From Chara braunii (Eukaryota; Streptophyta; Charophyceae; Charales; Characeae), in contig BFEA01000431.1 in the NCBI GenBank assembly GCA_003427395.1, positions 531,926 to 552,230 on the forward strand: a DNA stretch of 20,305 nucleotides. Direction: 5' to 3'. Position numbers and translations under genes: made by a program. Of the stretch, positions 7,307 through 15,737 are shown one piece after another. The notes beneath the pieces were generated by a model. The model was not told where the DNA came from. It saw only the letters and a program-made list of their open reading frames with translations, and did not search any database. Each line of letters starts with the position of its first letter. Position 1 is the stretch's first letter.

Positions 7307-8183
7307 GACGTGGTCAACACGTTGTTATCAGAGACTCGGAAGATCGGGAACCATTAAAAAATGATCAGATCAGTCAGACAAGTGGATCTCATCAAAGTTA
7401 AAATGCTCTGACAGTGAAAGCTCGATGATTAAAGTAGCTGAATACAAAGGCTGACCGGAGATGTAACCAAATTCAAACAAGTTCAATCATGACCCATGAG
7501 ACTATATAACTGCATGTCTTCTTCTTCTTCTTCTTCTTCTTCTTTTCTTTTCTTTTCTTTTTTCCACCTCATGGGTTACCTGCATGCCATACTTGTCATC
7601 CTTGCGAACGATTTGGTCCACTGCATAAGAACTTAGAAAAAGTTATGAAAAATTGAAAATTGATTGAAGCGAAATGATGATATCTACTGAATCGGAAGTG
7701 ACCTCTGGATATGAGGGGATGTGCCAGGCCGTGGTAGGATCCGGGGAGGATGGCCTCCCCCCTAGATGTCCGTTGGAGGCTGCCGCTGATGTTGAATCGG
7801 TATCCGGTGGCGAAGGGGACAAGTGAGCGATGACGAGTATCTCCCCTTCTGCCTGGCTATGACCAGACGACAGCTGGCCGTGGACCCCCATCCCCCCTCA
7901 GAACTTCAATAACAGAAGTATTCCCCTGCAGCAACGCACCACAACGAACATTTACCCGGCCATCCCCCCCAAGGGGGATGTTGCTGTTGGGTTGAGAGAT
8001 CGATGGGCTAAGCGTGCTTGGATCCGTTGATCCTCAGATGGACCTACCGAAGACGGAAGGAGCAGTGTGCGATCCTGAAGGCCCCTCCCCGACCAGAAGC
8101 AGGCCGGATTGTTGTGTTAGATCTACCACGTAGAAGTCCCTACGGCGCAGTGGCTTGCAACGAGAAGCCGCTACAAGGAGGGC
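7307..8183. other. Unassigned; pyrimidine microsatellite and GC dyad
   Basis: 7518-7563 is (CTT)n grading into (TTTTC)n. 7961-7980 is a perfect 8-bp dyad (CATCCCCC, CCAA, GGGGGATG). Frames after about 7980 may belong to the upstream part of the LINE remnant at 8184 but are too broken to support. Confidence 0.4.
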
Positions 8184-8540
8184 CTCTGCTCGGCACCGGG
8201 TTGTGGCCAAATTGAGTCTCTTCCACATGTCTTCCTGCATTGCCCGGTGATAGCGGGCTTCTGGCAATTGCCAGAATCGGTGATGAAGGGGCCCTCCTCG
8301 TGGATGGGTACTGAGGAAAACGATGCGGTCGTCCTGTTGGGCACACTTGTGGCGGTGGAAAGAACGGATAAGCAGACTCTAAGGCTCTACGCAGCAGAAG
8401 TTGTCAGGGGAGCTTGCTTTGGGGAATATGGACTATGCGTAATGAACGCGTCTGCCAAGGCAAGAGCGTTGCACTGGTGGGGTTGAGAAGCAGAGGCTAT
8501 GGAGAATTTGAGAATGGCCCTTATAGTAGACTGGTGAAAA
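8184..8540 (+). pseudogene. LINE ORF2 C-terminal remnant (zf-RVT region)
   Basis: In the frame through 8214-8262 the translation reads C-G-Q-I-E-S-L-P-H-V-F-L-H-C, the second Cys, His and last Cys of the zinc-binding motif that follows the reverse transcriptase in plant L1-type LINEs. The first Cys of the expected C-x2-C is Ala (8193). Open frame continues to 8486, but from about 8414 the homology moves to another frame, with I-W-T-M-R-N-E-R-V. This resembles the I-W-x-x-R-N-x-x-x-F motif near the LINE C-terminus. The frameshift and missing Cys make it a pseudogene. It differs from the main LINE (minus strand, intact CCHC) and is probably another family. Confidence 0.75.
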
Positions 8541-8743
8541 CAGAAGAGCAAGCCGGGGGGAGAGGCCGCAGAATTGTGGAAAACCTAGGGGCAATATTCC
8601 CACTTGGTGGTGAAAGACGCACAGACGGGCACTCTTGCTTTCGGCTCACTGCTGCGACAGTTCCCTCCTGACCTGGAAGAAGTGGTTAGAGGCCTGGGTG
8701 TTCTGGGTGGGCATCTGGAATGTGGTGTTTGGATAGGCTTAGG

Positions 8744-8835
8744 AAGGTTGTGTGCAATAGTTAGCAGGAGTAGTGGGGGGGATTATGTTAAGGTTGTGTG
8801 CAATAGTTAGTATGAGTAGTAGTGGGATTATTTGA
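8744..8835. repeat. 46-bp tandem duplication
   Basis: AAGGTTGTGTGCAATAGTTA at 8744 recurs at 8790 with the following GAGTAGT also repeated, giving a 46-bp period over about two units. It lies in the presumed 3' untranslated part of the plus-strand LINE remnant. Confidence 0.8.
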
Positions 8836-8858
8836 GGTACTAGCTCGGCTACCAGAGT

Positions 8859-8918
8859 GGCCCGGGGTCACTTGCCCGGCCGGGCCAAAAAGATTTAAAA
8901 AATAAAAAATAAAAATAT
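8859..8918 (+). mobile_element. 3' end of plus-strand LINE remnant: GC hairpin and A-rich tail
   Basis: GGCCCGG (8859-8865) pairs with CCGGGCC (8880-8886), and an inner perfect palindrome CCCGGCCGGG lies at 8875-8884. The hairpin is followed at once by an A-rich tail of AAAAAAT units (8887-8918). A stable 3' stem-loop next to a tail is a known arrangement in LINE 3' ends that the reverse transcriptase recognises. The assignment to the zf-RVT remnant upstream is by position and orientation only. Confidence 0.5.
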
Positions 8919-8982
8919 ATATTTTAAAATTTTATCTTATATCTTAAATTTGATAAATATTTTTTTATTTTTTATTTTTTAA
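8895..8982. repeat. AT-rich inverted repeat
   Basis: 8895-8915 and 8962-8982 are perfect 21-bp reverse complements made of AAAAAAT units, with a 46-bp AT-only spacer. The simplest reading is two A-rich retroposon tails facing each other, not a MITE. Confidence 0.75.
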
Positions 8983-9075
8983 GAAGAAGATCAATCTTTA
9001 TTAATATCGAAGCCGGGAATCGCTGCAGCTCTGAGCTGAGCGAGGCTCTCCGGCCACGCAGAGCTCATGCCACGA
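8960..9075 (-). mobile_element. Minus-strand retroposon 3' end with poly(A) signal
   Basis: On the minus strand a GC-rich segment, with a perfect CAGCTC-T-GAGCTG dyad at 9026-9038, is followed by AATAAA (9002-8997) and, 14 nt later, an A-rich AAAAAAT tail beginning at 8980. This matches the 3' end of a polyadenylated retrotransposon. No coding part is seen upstream (towards higher coordinates), so it is probably a short 5'-truncated insertion. Confidence 0.5.
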
Positions 9076-9280
9076 CTGTTTCAAGGGCACAAATCCTTCT
9101 TCTCATCTTTCTCCATAGCATCTCACTGTCCACACTACACTAACAATCTACAATTCTAGATAAACTTCCAACTGTCAAAATAACCCTAATTCCTGTCGCC
9201 CTAACTCTATTTCCTATAGCTAACAAAACCAACAACGACCAGACAGAATTCTAGAAATCCAAATGCTACACAGAAACAAA

Positions 9281-9352
<72 letters not shown>

Positions 9353-9465
9353 CCATACACAAGACTAAGGCAAACGCCACAACAGATTCCATCGCAACAA
9401 TCGCAAGCCTTAGGCATGGCTCCCAAAATTCGACCAAACACCCTATCCTATAGCACCGACAAGAC
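9076..9465. repeat. Unassigned sequence with (CT)n microsatellite
   Basis: 9284-9350 is an uninterrupted CT run of 67 bp. The flanks are A/C-rich and carry no recognised similarity. Confidence 0.9.
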
Positions 9466-9543
9466 AATCACACACACCAAATTCACACCCTAATCACACA
9501 CGCCAAGATCACACCCTAATCACACACGGCAAAATTACACCGT
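9466..9543. repeat. 26-bp tandem repeat, three copies
   Basis: Units begin at 9466, 9492 and 9518. Each starts AATCACACAC and ends with TTACACC-like or TCACACC-like sequence. Copies 1 and 2 differ at three positions; copy 3 is more diverged at its end. Confidence 0.85.
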
Positions 9544-9720
9544 AAATTAGCTTACAAAACAAGAATGGCTAAATAGCAACTATTGCTAATACCCAACTGC
9601 GCAACAAGTACCAAATAGAAATTCAAAGGGGCACAGCAAAAGCCAAACCCTAGATTAACCTACGAATCAAGTTCATATTTCCACACGCCAAGTAGAGCAC
9701 CAAGAGCCACAAGGTAGTAA

Positions 9721-9723
<3 letters not shown>

Positions 9724-9782
<59 letters not shown>

Positions 9783-9800
9783 NAAAAAAAAAAAAAAAAA
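9724..9800. repeat. (CT)n microsatellite, N, then poly(A)
   Basis: A CT run from 9724 to 9782 is followed by a single N (9783) and 17 A (9784-9800). The N at the junction of two simple repeats suggests an unresolved or collapsed assembly point. Confidence 0.9.
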
Positions 9801-9874
9801 GGAAGAAAAGTTGCGGTCATGAAAACTTACAAAACAAGAAAAAGAAACAAAGCTCTGGACGTGATTGCAACTCT

Positions 9875-10220
9875 ATACATTCCCGGAAGTGTTAGTGTGA
9901 GTGTGCCCTCAGTGAGGGCATCTCATCCCCGTGGCCAGGTTGTTAGATTCCAGAAACTAAAAAAAAAAAAAAAAAGACAGGACCAGGGATTTGGCCATGA
10001 AAATGGCAAGATACATTCCCGTAAGTGTCAGTGTGATCAGGGTTACAATCCTCTGAGGGAACACAGCTCGAGCAGATCACGGAGTCAGATTGTCAGATTC
10101 CAGAAAAAAAAAACAAGAAAAAAAAACGGAAACACGGATTCGGCCTTGAAAACGGCTGGATACATGACCCTGACAATCATCTGAGGAAACACAGCTAGAG
10201 CAGATCACGGATTTGGCAGG
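9875..10220 (+). repeat. Three diverged tandem copies of a ~140-bp unit
   Basis: ATACAT-started units begin at 9875, 10011 and 10160. The second and third share GGGAACACAGCTCGAGCAGATCACGG-type sequence with small gaps. The first and second share AGATTCCAGAAA followed by an A-tract. Just before the second unit is GCCAT-GAAA-ATGGC (9994-10007), a 5-bp stem with a GAAA loop. The matching place before the third unit has a weaker version. The alternating unique block and A-tract could be nested short retroposons. Confidence 0.65.
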
Positions 10221-11289
10221 GGGCACATAACAAACAAAAGAGAAAAAAAAAAAAAAAACACAACAAGTTCAGAATGTGACCGTCTTTGTTGTAAGATGCA
10301 TTCAACACTGTGAGCACGGCCTCTTGGACTACCCTGCTCGACATCATTGCAGTACAAAGACCTTTTTTTTTTCAATTTTCTTTGGTGCACGGGCAAAAGA
10401 AAAATACGATTTTTGGGACATCGTCGTCCCTGTGTTCGAGCCCCGAAAACTTCGGGTACTGGCCAGCATGTCGTATTTTCCCAACACTGGGGAAGGTACT
10501 GGTGGTTTAACAAACAGGGCCGTATGGTCCTGGCTCCTTCTATTATCGGGAACGTCAGTCCGGTTCCTATTCCACCGGCAAGTCAAGATTTACATTACAT
10601 CATTGACCACTCACACACGCTTCCTTCCGTCAGGCCGAAGGACCCCTGAGCAACATTGATTACTCCAACGCAGGAGGATTGACTGTCAGCTTGCCTTATC
10701 CCTCTCTTTCCTCTCAGACCCGGATTCCAGATCTGTCAAATAAAGCCTTTGACCCTAGAAAGAGCGCATTTGATCTCCTTACCTAACCTAAAACCTCCCC
10801 CTACAGATCTTTGCCCCACTTTGGATGGACAACCGTTTATCCTTAAGCCCTAAACCCTCAGCCTACCTTCCTAACTTCCGATCATCAAAATTAGAACCTG
10901 GTAGGGTATTGGTCAACTTCCGGAACCCTGAGGTAGGATCTTCCTCTGCAGCTCCCGTTCATGCTCCAGTATTGTCATCATCCCCAACTTATCCTCCTTT
11001 ACCCCACGTTGTCTGTACCCCCTGGGTCGCTTGAAGACTGTATTTATCCCCTTGTGGACTCAGATGAGGTTATGCCTTCCAGGGATGTCTGATGTTGGGA
11101 ACCCCTTAATGGAATTAGTACCTCGCAGGTGTTCATCTGGGAAACGGATCTTTGTGTAACCAAAAGGTCATCTGGCCTATAAACTTGACAAAATCGTGCC
11201 ATTCTTCCAGCTACAACCCTTACCCAAATATATTTTCCTCCCTATTCCTCTCTATTTGTCGTGGGGTATCCTGAAACTCTCCTACCCCT
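10221..11289. other. Unassigned; possibly includes LINE 3' untranslated region
   Basis: No recognisable coding sequence. A 69-codon plus-strand frame at 10825-11034 has ordinary composition but no known motif. 10442-10456 is a perfect hairpin (CCCGAA, AAC, TTCGGG). Sequence just below 11290 lies downstream of the LINE stop codon and is probably its 3' untranslated region. A T-run at 10361-10370 (A-run on the minus strand) is one candidate for where the LINE ends. Confidence 0.35.
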
Positions 11290-11612
11290 TCACGAATTGT
11301 GCCATTCCTTCCATCGTATATAAGATGTCTTTATCTCAACAACTTTTCGTTCAACCAGCCAAGTATTAGTGAACTTTAAAAGTGTTGCCCGTCGTTGCTC
11401 GTCGTCGTCTGGTAAGGAGAGTCTTGCCTTGTGCCACTTGCATAGAATCTCCGCTTGAATCAAGTCCTTAGTTTCTGCCCAGACTTTGTCCCTCGAGTTT
11501 GACGTACCTTCAATGGTCCTGCCGCACCTTTCCTTCCAGATGGTCCACAGTGTCGCTTTCCTGATCATTCTGAACCAGACCCTCTCTGTCTTGTTCAGCT
11601 GGGTGGGGATGT
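11290..11612 (-). pseudogene. LINE ORF2, C-terminal end (downstream of the insertion)
   Basis: The minus-strand frame is open from the insertion edge at 11612 to a stop at 11290. It includes A-T-L-W-T-I-W-K-E-R-C-G-R-T-I-E-G, the aromatic I-W-K-E-R-x-x-R-x-x-E-G motif near the C-terminus of plant-type LINE ORF2 proteins. The ATG at 11568 is internal, not a start. The frame continues in register from 13971 once the insertion and one copy of ATGT are left out. About 100 codons end the protein here. Its function in LINE proteins is not well defined. Confidence 0.88.
11609..11612. repeat. Target-site duplication ATGT, left copy
   Basis: ATGT directly precedes TGTGACG, the left end of the insertion. 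The same four bases directly follow TCACA at 13971-13974. Four bp is at the short end for LTR elements (usually 4-6). Its correctness is supported by exact restoration of the ORF2 frame. Confidence 0.8.
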
Positions 11613-13970
11613 TGTGACGCCCAACCTCACGCCCAGCGCGACTTCCTGATCAGAGTGGGATATGGGCCTGGAAGTGCGAAAAAGGGGTGTGCCAAGGATT
11701 TCTGGGAAAGTGGGGGGAGTCTTAAGGGTATGAATGCAATTGGGCGAATAAGGGGCGCGTGCGCAGGGACTCAAGGCCCGATGGGGCCGGGGTACTGTGG
11801 GCGACGGTTTGCGGGGAAGTCCCTCCGCAGCGGAGGCGGTCCCGAAAAGTTGGGCCGTCAGGGGCCGCCACGTGGCGCAGGCCACTGCGTATTTGGGTTG
11901 GGCCTTCGGAATTCCGGGGTTCTCCGTTCGCCGCTACGTCAGCAATTCCCGCAAGGCGTGTTGGGCTAATAGGGGGCTATGGACGACCACGGAACGACGT
12001 TGAGTTGATGATACGGGAGAAGAAGGCGAAAAGGAGGGAAACTGGTGGTGATGACGACAAATCCCGGGTGGATGAAATAGTAGGTATGGTCGGGGGAAGG
12101 GAAATCAGAGCACCGGGGGTCGCTAGAGGTGGCGCAGTGGAATTCCCGTGGACATAGTCGATTCTCCGTGTGACAGGGGTATCGCAGCCTTAGGAGTTCG
12201 TTTATCCAAGGGGTGAAGTAATCCGGGTCGTAGGATGAGTCTGAGCTCCAAGATCGCGTCATGGTGTCATCGTGTACGGGATAGCTCTTGGTCGGATTAT
12301 CGTCACCGCGCACGAGCACGTGTAGGATAGGCGAACTTAGTTGCGTCTCAGCGTGCTCGTACGGGATGATGGTTTCGCAGCGAATCTTTTTGGGTGGACA
12401 GATCGACGCACGAGGATGCGTGTAAACGCGCGATTCGGATCGTGTTTACACGGGTCCTCGCGAAGCGTTCGCAGGGCTCGAGTGTCTAATGGCTCCGTAG
12501 GTTCGGTTATGCGAGATGCGACCACACCACAACCTAAGCAACAACGAGAACAAAGTCGCTATCGAGGCCAAGTTCTTATCCCCTCTACAGTTGTATCAGG
12601 TGCAGGCGAAGATTCGACACAAACAAAAGCAAGGACAAGGATTTTCAGCAATAGATAGACAAGCAGGCATAGCATCCATACATCCATACATTCAGTGATT
12701 ATACACATAATGCAATCGAGACGGAAATCGCAAAGACAAGTGTGAGCAAAAACCCAAGTCCAGATTCCAGAAAGTCGAAACGAAAATAAGAACGGGCAAA
12801 ACCGTCCGGAGTCGCAATCAAAATGTATGTACACAGATGAAGAGGGGGAAGAGACAAAGAAACAGCAAATCCGCGTCCATCGACCTCAGCTCTCTCTCCT
12901 CTTCTCTCTCTTCTCCGATGCGGACAGTCCGTCGTCACGCACCAACCCACGAAGTCGTCACCCCGCTTAGTCCTCCCGCACCCGTCGGATTCGCCCGTGC
13001 CCACAGTCCGTCGTGGCCCACGTCAATCTCGCACGTTCGGCACCAGCCCGTCGGGTCGCCCAACTCCTACTCTACTCACCTCTTACTTCGCTCGTGTGCC
13101 ACCCTTCATGATCGCGCAACCCCGAGCTTCCAACAACGGGTTAAGAGAGCTGACTAATCGCGCAACCGAAATTTATAGCGTGCATGCATGCGCGAAGAAC
13201 ACGGAATTACCAGGACTCAGAGTGGGGATTAGAGAGGGAGCACATGCGTTCTGCATGGTCGGGCCGCGGCGTGGGGGACGTAGCCCTTCTCCACGCATCG
13301 ATCCGAGCATGCAAGCCGTGGCTTACAAAAACTTCAGCAACAGAAAGAGAAGGAGGGCGGGAAAGACAAAATGCAAGAAGGAAAATATAGTTACAATGGC
13401 GCCCGCCCCAAAATTACAGTTACATATACGATTAAGGGCGCCTACTAATCAGAATACCGTTGCAGCCGCAAAAAGAAGCTCGTGGAAGAAGGCACCGTGC
13501 GGCAAGAAAAAGAAAAATCCTAACTACTGAATTCCTAATTCCTATCTAATGCGAAGAAGCAAAAAGCGCAAGGTTCGGAAGGAAAGTCCGGAATTCCGAG
13601 AACCATCGGGGACTCGACAAAATTCAAAAGGAAATTCAACAGAACGAAGCAAATTTCCCGCGTGATTGCCCGCGCCCAAAAGATCGAAACCAAAACGAAA
13701 GAAACAACGTCAACATTTATTAATCACGCGCGCGCGCGGCGGCGCACCAAACATCCATCCGACCAATCAATCAACCGTCCGTCCCAAAACAGACCCAGCT
13801 CTGTGCCTAGCCATTCGAAAAAGAAGCGACGAAAAGGATGAAAAAGCGAGGACACTGATGCAATTCTCCACCGATCCCGATCTCCCGTAATTGGCCCAAT
13901 CTTCCTAACTTAGGACCCCCTTGTTGCAACCGCGCAGAAAATCGAGCGTTATAGAAAGTGGTTCCTCACA
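11613..13970 (+). mobile_element. Solo LTR (2358 bp) nested in the LINE
   Basis: The insertion begins TGTGACGCCC and ends CCTCACA, giving the 5'-TG...CA-3' ends and a perfect 5-bp terminal inverted repeat (TGTGA/TCACA) expected of an LTR. It is flanked by ATGT. It interrupts LINE ORF2 with no other loss of sequence. No internal second copy of its ends and no pol domains are seen, so a solo LTR left by recombination is preferred over a complete element. Its composition differs from the host LINE: it is rich in CpG, includes a perfect G-box palindrome GCCACGTGGC (11867-11876) and a (CG)6 tract (13737-13748). Orientation is assigned because TGTGACGCCC resembles the 5' start of many plant gypsy LTRs; it is not certain. 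Frames within it show no recognisable protein. A large non-LTR insertion is the alternative. Confidence 0.75.
11867..11876. promoter_or_regulatory. G-box palindrome GCCACGTGGC inside the LTR
   Basis: CACGTG with flanking GC pairs is the strong plant bZIP/bHLH binding sequence. LTRs often carry such host factor sites. A 10-bp palindrome could also be chance, and no TATA box is clearly placed relative to it. Confidence 0.35.
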
Positions 13971-13974
13971 ATGT
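13971..13974. repeat. Target-site duplication ATGT, right copy
   Basis: Directly follows the TCACA end of the insertion and matches 11609-11612. To its right the LINE ORF2 frame is open up to 14497. Confidence 0.8.
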
Positions 13975-14482
13975 GAATCCAAAGGAGAAGTTGGAGGGGA
14001 TGCTCGGGGGGGGGAGATGAGAATAGAGAGTCCCAGAGGGCCGATGCCCTTGCCCAGTACTTTGTTGCTTCTCTGCAGCGTACTAGACAATGGAGGATGT
14101 CTTCAGGCTCATTATCTGTACAAACTGAACATAGGTCTGAGCTGTTGGGATCATTCTTGTGTCTCCGGATGTGCAACCATTGATTAACCGGTAAGGACAC
14201 GTATGCAATTAGCCATTGGAGGCTCCTAATTTTTATTGGTCTGATTGACTTAAATTTTCTCCATGGGATTTGTGGGATGTGGTTGGCGTCTTGACCCATT
14301 AGTTTGGACCACTTGCTCTTGATTATGGGGTCAGGATCTTTGGTTCTGAGAAATAGTCTATAACCCAATTTGACTGAATAGTCCTGTATGTGGGTATCTG
14401 TTTTGACAGTTTTGCTCCTTCCTGGAGTCCAGGCCCATTCCGTCGGGTCGAAGTCCAGGTCCTGGATTGCTGTATCTGACAT
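13971..14482 (-). pseudogene. LINE ORF2, zinc-motif segment (zf-RVT-like)
   Basis: Counted from the ATG at 14482 (an internal Met), residues 118-136 hold an intact C-x2-C-x9-H-x4-C zinc motif (C118, C121, H131, C136). It is preceded by the W-x-x-I-x-x-x-x-L-P-V-N-x-W segment typical of this domain in plant LINEs. The frame is continuous with 14498-15169 apart from one TAG (14498-14500). The open frame runs on to 13949, but its last seven codons lie in the inserted LTR and do not belong to the LINE. Confidence 0.88.
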
Positions 14483-14497
14483 GAAAATTGTTTTGGG

Positions 14498-15169
14498 CTA
14501 TGAACCGATGACTCTTACTTTCCTGAACAGGAACATATCGAGAACCACTTCTTCTATATCCTTGTTCAGGATGAAAACAGGGTTGTACGCTGACCGGGTG
14601 ACTGGAAAGGCTGTGAAGACAACCAAGGTTTGTGAGCCCTGCTGCTTATGGGAGAATTGGTAGGCCTTTAAAGGGGACTGTTCTTGTATCTTGACCCCCC
14701 ATTCCCTCGTTTTCCATGTCGGTGCTTCTGTTAGTCTTTCTTTCCATCCCTCCGGGAAGCATCTGATTATTGTTTGTAGGTTCTCCTGACGCCGGTGGCA
14801 TCCCTTGAGACTGGTGGTGAGTTCCTGATCAGTGAGCCACTCCTTCTTGTCCTCGTTCCATATGTGCGAGACTTTCCAGATCCCGTGTTTTATCCATGAT
14901 AACCAGTGTGTGCCATTCGGTTTAAGCGAGAGCGGGTGATCGCTTTCGTCTCTCACCCACGGATTGCCAAATAGAGGTTGCCTCAGTACTTCTTCTCTGG
15001 TCTTTGGTTTCCCGACTTTCTTTGGCATAATTTCCCACCAAATCCTAAGAAGTGCAGTCCAGTACGGTGCGGGAGGGTTGGTTCCGTTGGGGGCTCCCTC
15101 ACTTTGTTGGTTTCTGTGGCCCGTTTTTGGGCTCCATTCTTTGTTCATTACCCAAAACAGGCCCGACAT
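14498..15169 (-). pseudogene. LINE ORF2, region between thumb and zinc motif
   Basis: A 223-codon open stretch rich in Trp and charged residues lies between the RT thumb-like segment and the zinc motif. Repeated P-x-x-x-x-P-x-W-V and W-K-V/I-S-H-I-W patterns fit the poorly conserved linker of LINE ORF2 proteins. It shares frame with the zinc segment downstream. The upstream thumb segment is in a different frame, so there are shifts near 15180 and 15320. The intervening 15170-15315 can be read in a third frame beginning G-L-G-I-I-D-P, a conserved LINE motif. Confidence 0.75.
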
Positions 15170-15299
15170 GTTTGCTGTGTCGATACCGGGGCCAGCTCTC
15201 TAATATTGTCCAGCGTCAGATTGTTCCATGCTGCGCCCGACTTGGTGAGGAGTTTGACAATCCATTTTACTTGTAGAGCTTTTGTTTCCTGTTTGGGAT

Positions 15300-15737
15300 C
15301 TATAATACCAAGACCAAATCAGCGGGTTTCCTAGTAATGTAATGCCATGCTACTTTTGGTATATAATTCTCCTTGTTGGGATCTCCCGACCACAGGTAGG
15401 CTCTAGCTTTGCGATTAAGGTCCTTTATTGAGTGATCAGGGATTGTCCATATTGATGTTATGTACCACATCATTGAGAAGACTGAAGTGTTGATGGCCAA
15501 GGCGCGACCCAGCAAGGAGGTGAACGTATTGCCCCATCTGCCCATCTTGTTGATCTGTTTGGCAAGCGTATTTTGGGCCATTTGAGGCGCGCAACCTTCT
15601 TTCGTCAAGAGGATGCCTAAGTATCGGGTAGGCGTGTCGGGTGAAACCCAAGTCATTGCTGCCTCTGGGCCTTGGAGAAGAGGGGCTTCTTCTTCAAATA
15701 ACCACCATCCAATCGTTTTCTTCCAGTTAATCTTCAT
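15300..15737 (-). pseudogene. LINE ORF2, RT thumb-like segment
   Basis: This 145-codon stretch contains T-R-Y-L-G-I-L-L and S-L-L-G-R-A-L-A-I-N, followed by I-P-D-H-S-I and the A-Y-L-W-S-G motif with V-A-W-H-Y-I after it. This is the order seen downstream of the FADD box in plant LINE reverse transcriptases. It is in the same frame as the RT core and separated from it by a single TAA (15738-15740). A frameshift near 15320 ends it, in the middle of the conserved G-L-G-I motif. Confidence 0.88.

Noticed and set aside
7160-7357. 65-codon frame across the adapter
   Set aside because: Its middle is translated adapter sequence, so it is not a gene.
8895-8982. MITE with AT-rich terminal inverted repeats
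   Set aside because: The arms are simple AAAAAAT units, better explained by two converging retroposon tails, and no target-site duplication was found.
9207-9493. Open frames of Arg-Glu and Ser-Leu repeats
   Set aside because: They are translations of the (CT)n microsatellite.
9466-10220. CRISPR-like repeat array
   Set aside because: Units are contiguous or A-tract separated and diverged, with no constant repeat and unique spacers; the sequence is eukaryotic.
11655-13530. Long overlapping open frames inside the LTR
   Set aside because: Frames are open on both strands because of GC-rich composition; no domain is recognised and the region is bounded by LTR-type ends.
11605-14002. A 7-bp duplication GGGGATG (11605-11611 and 13996-14002) as the insertion boundary
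   Set aside because: Using it would remove conserved LINE codons and shift the frame; ATGT at 11609/13971 keeps the frame and gives TG..CA ends.
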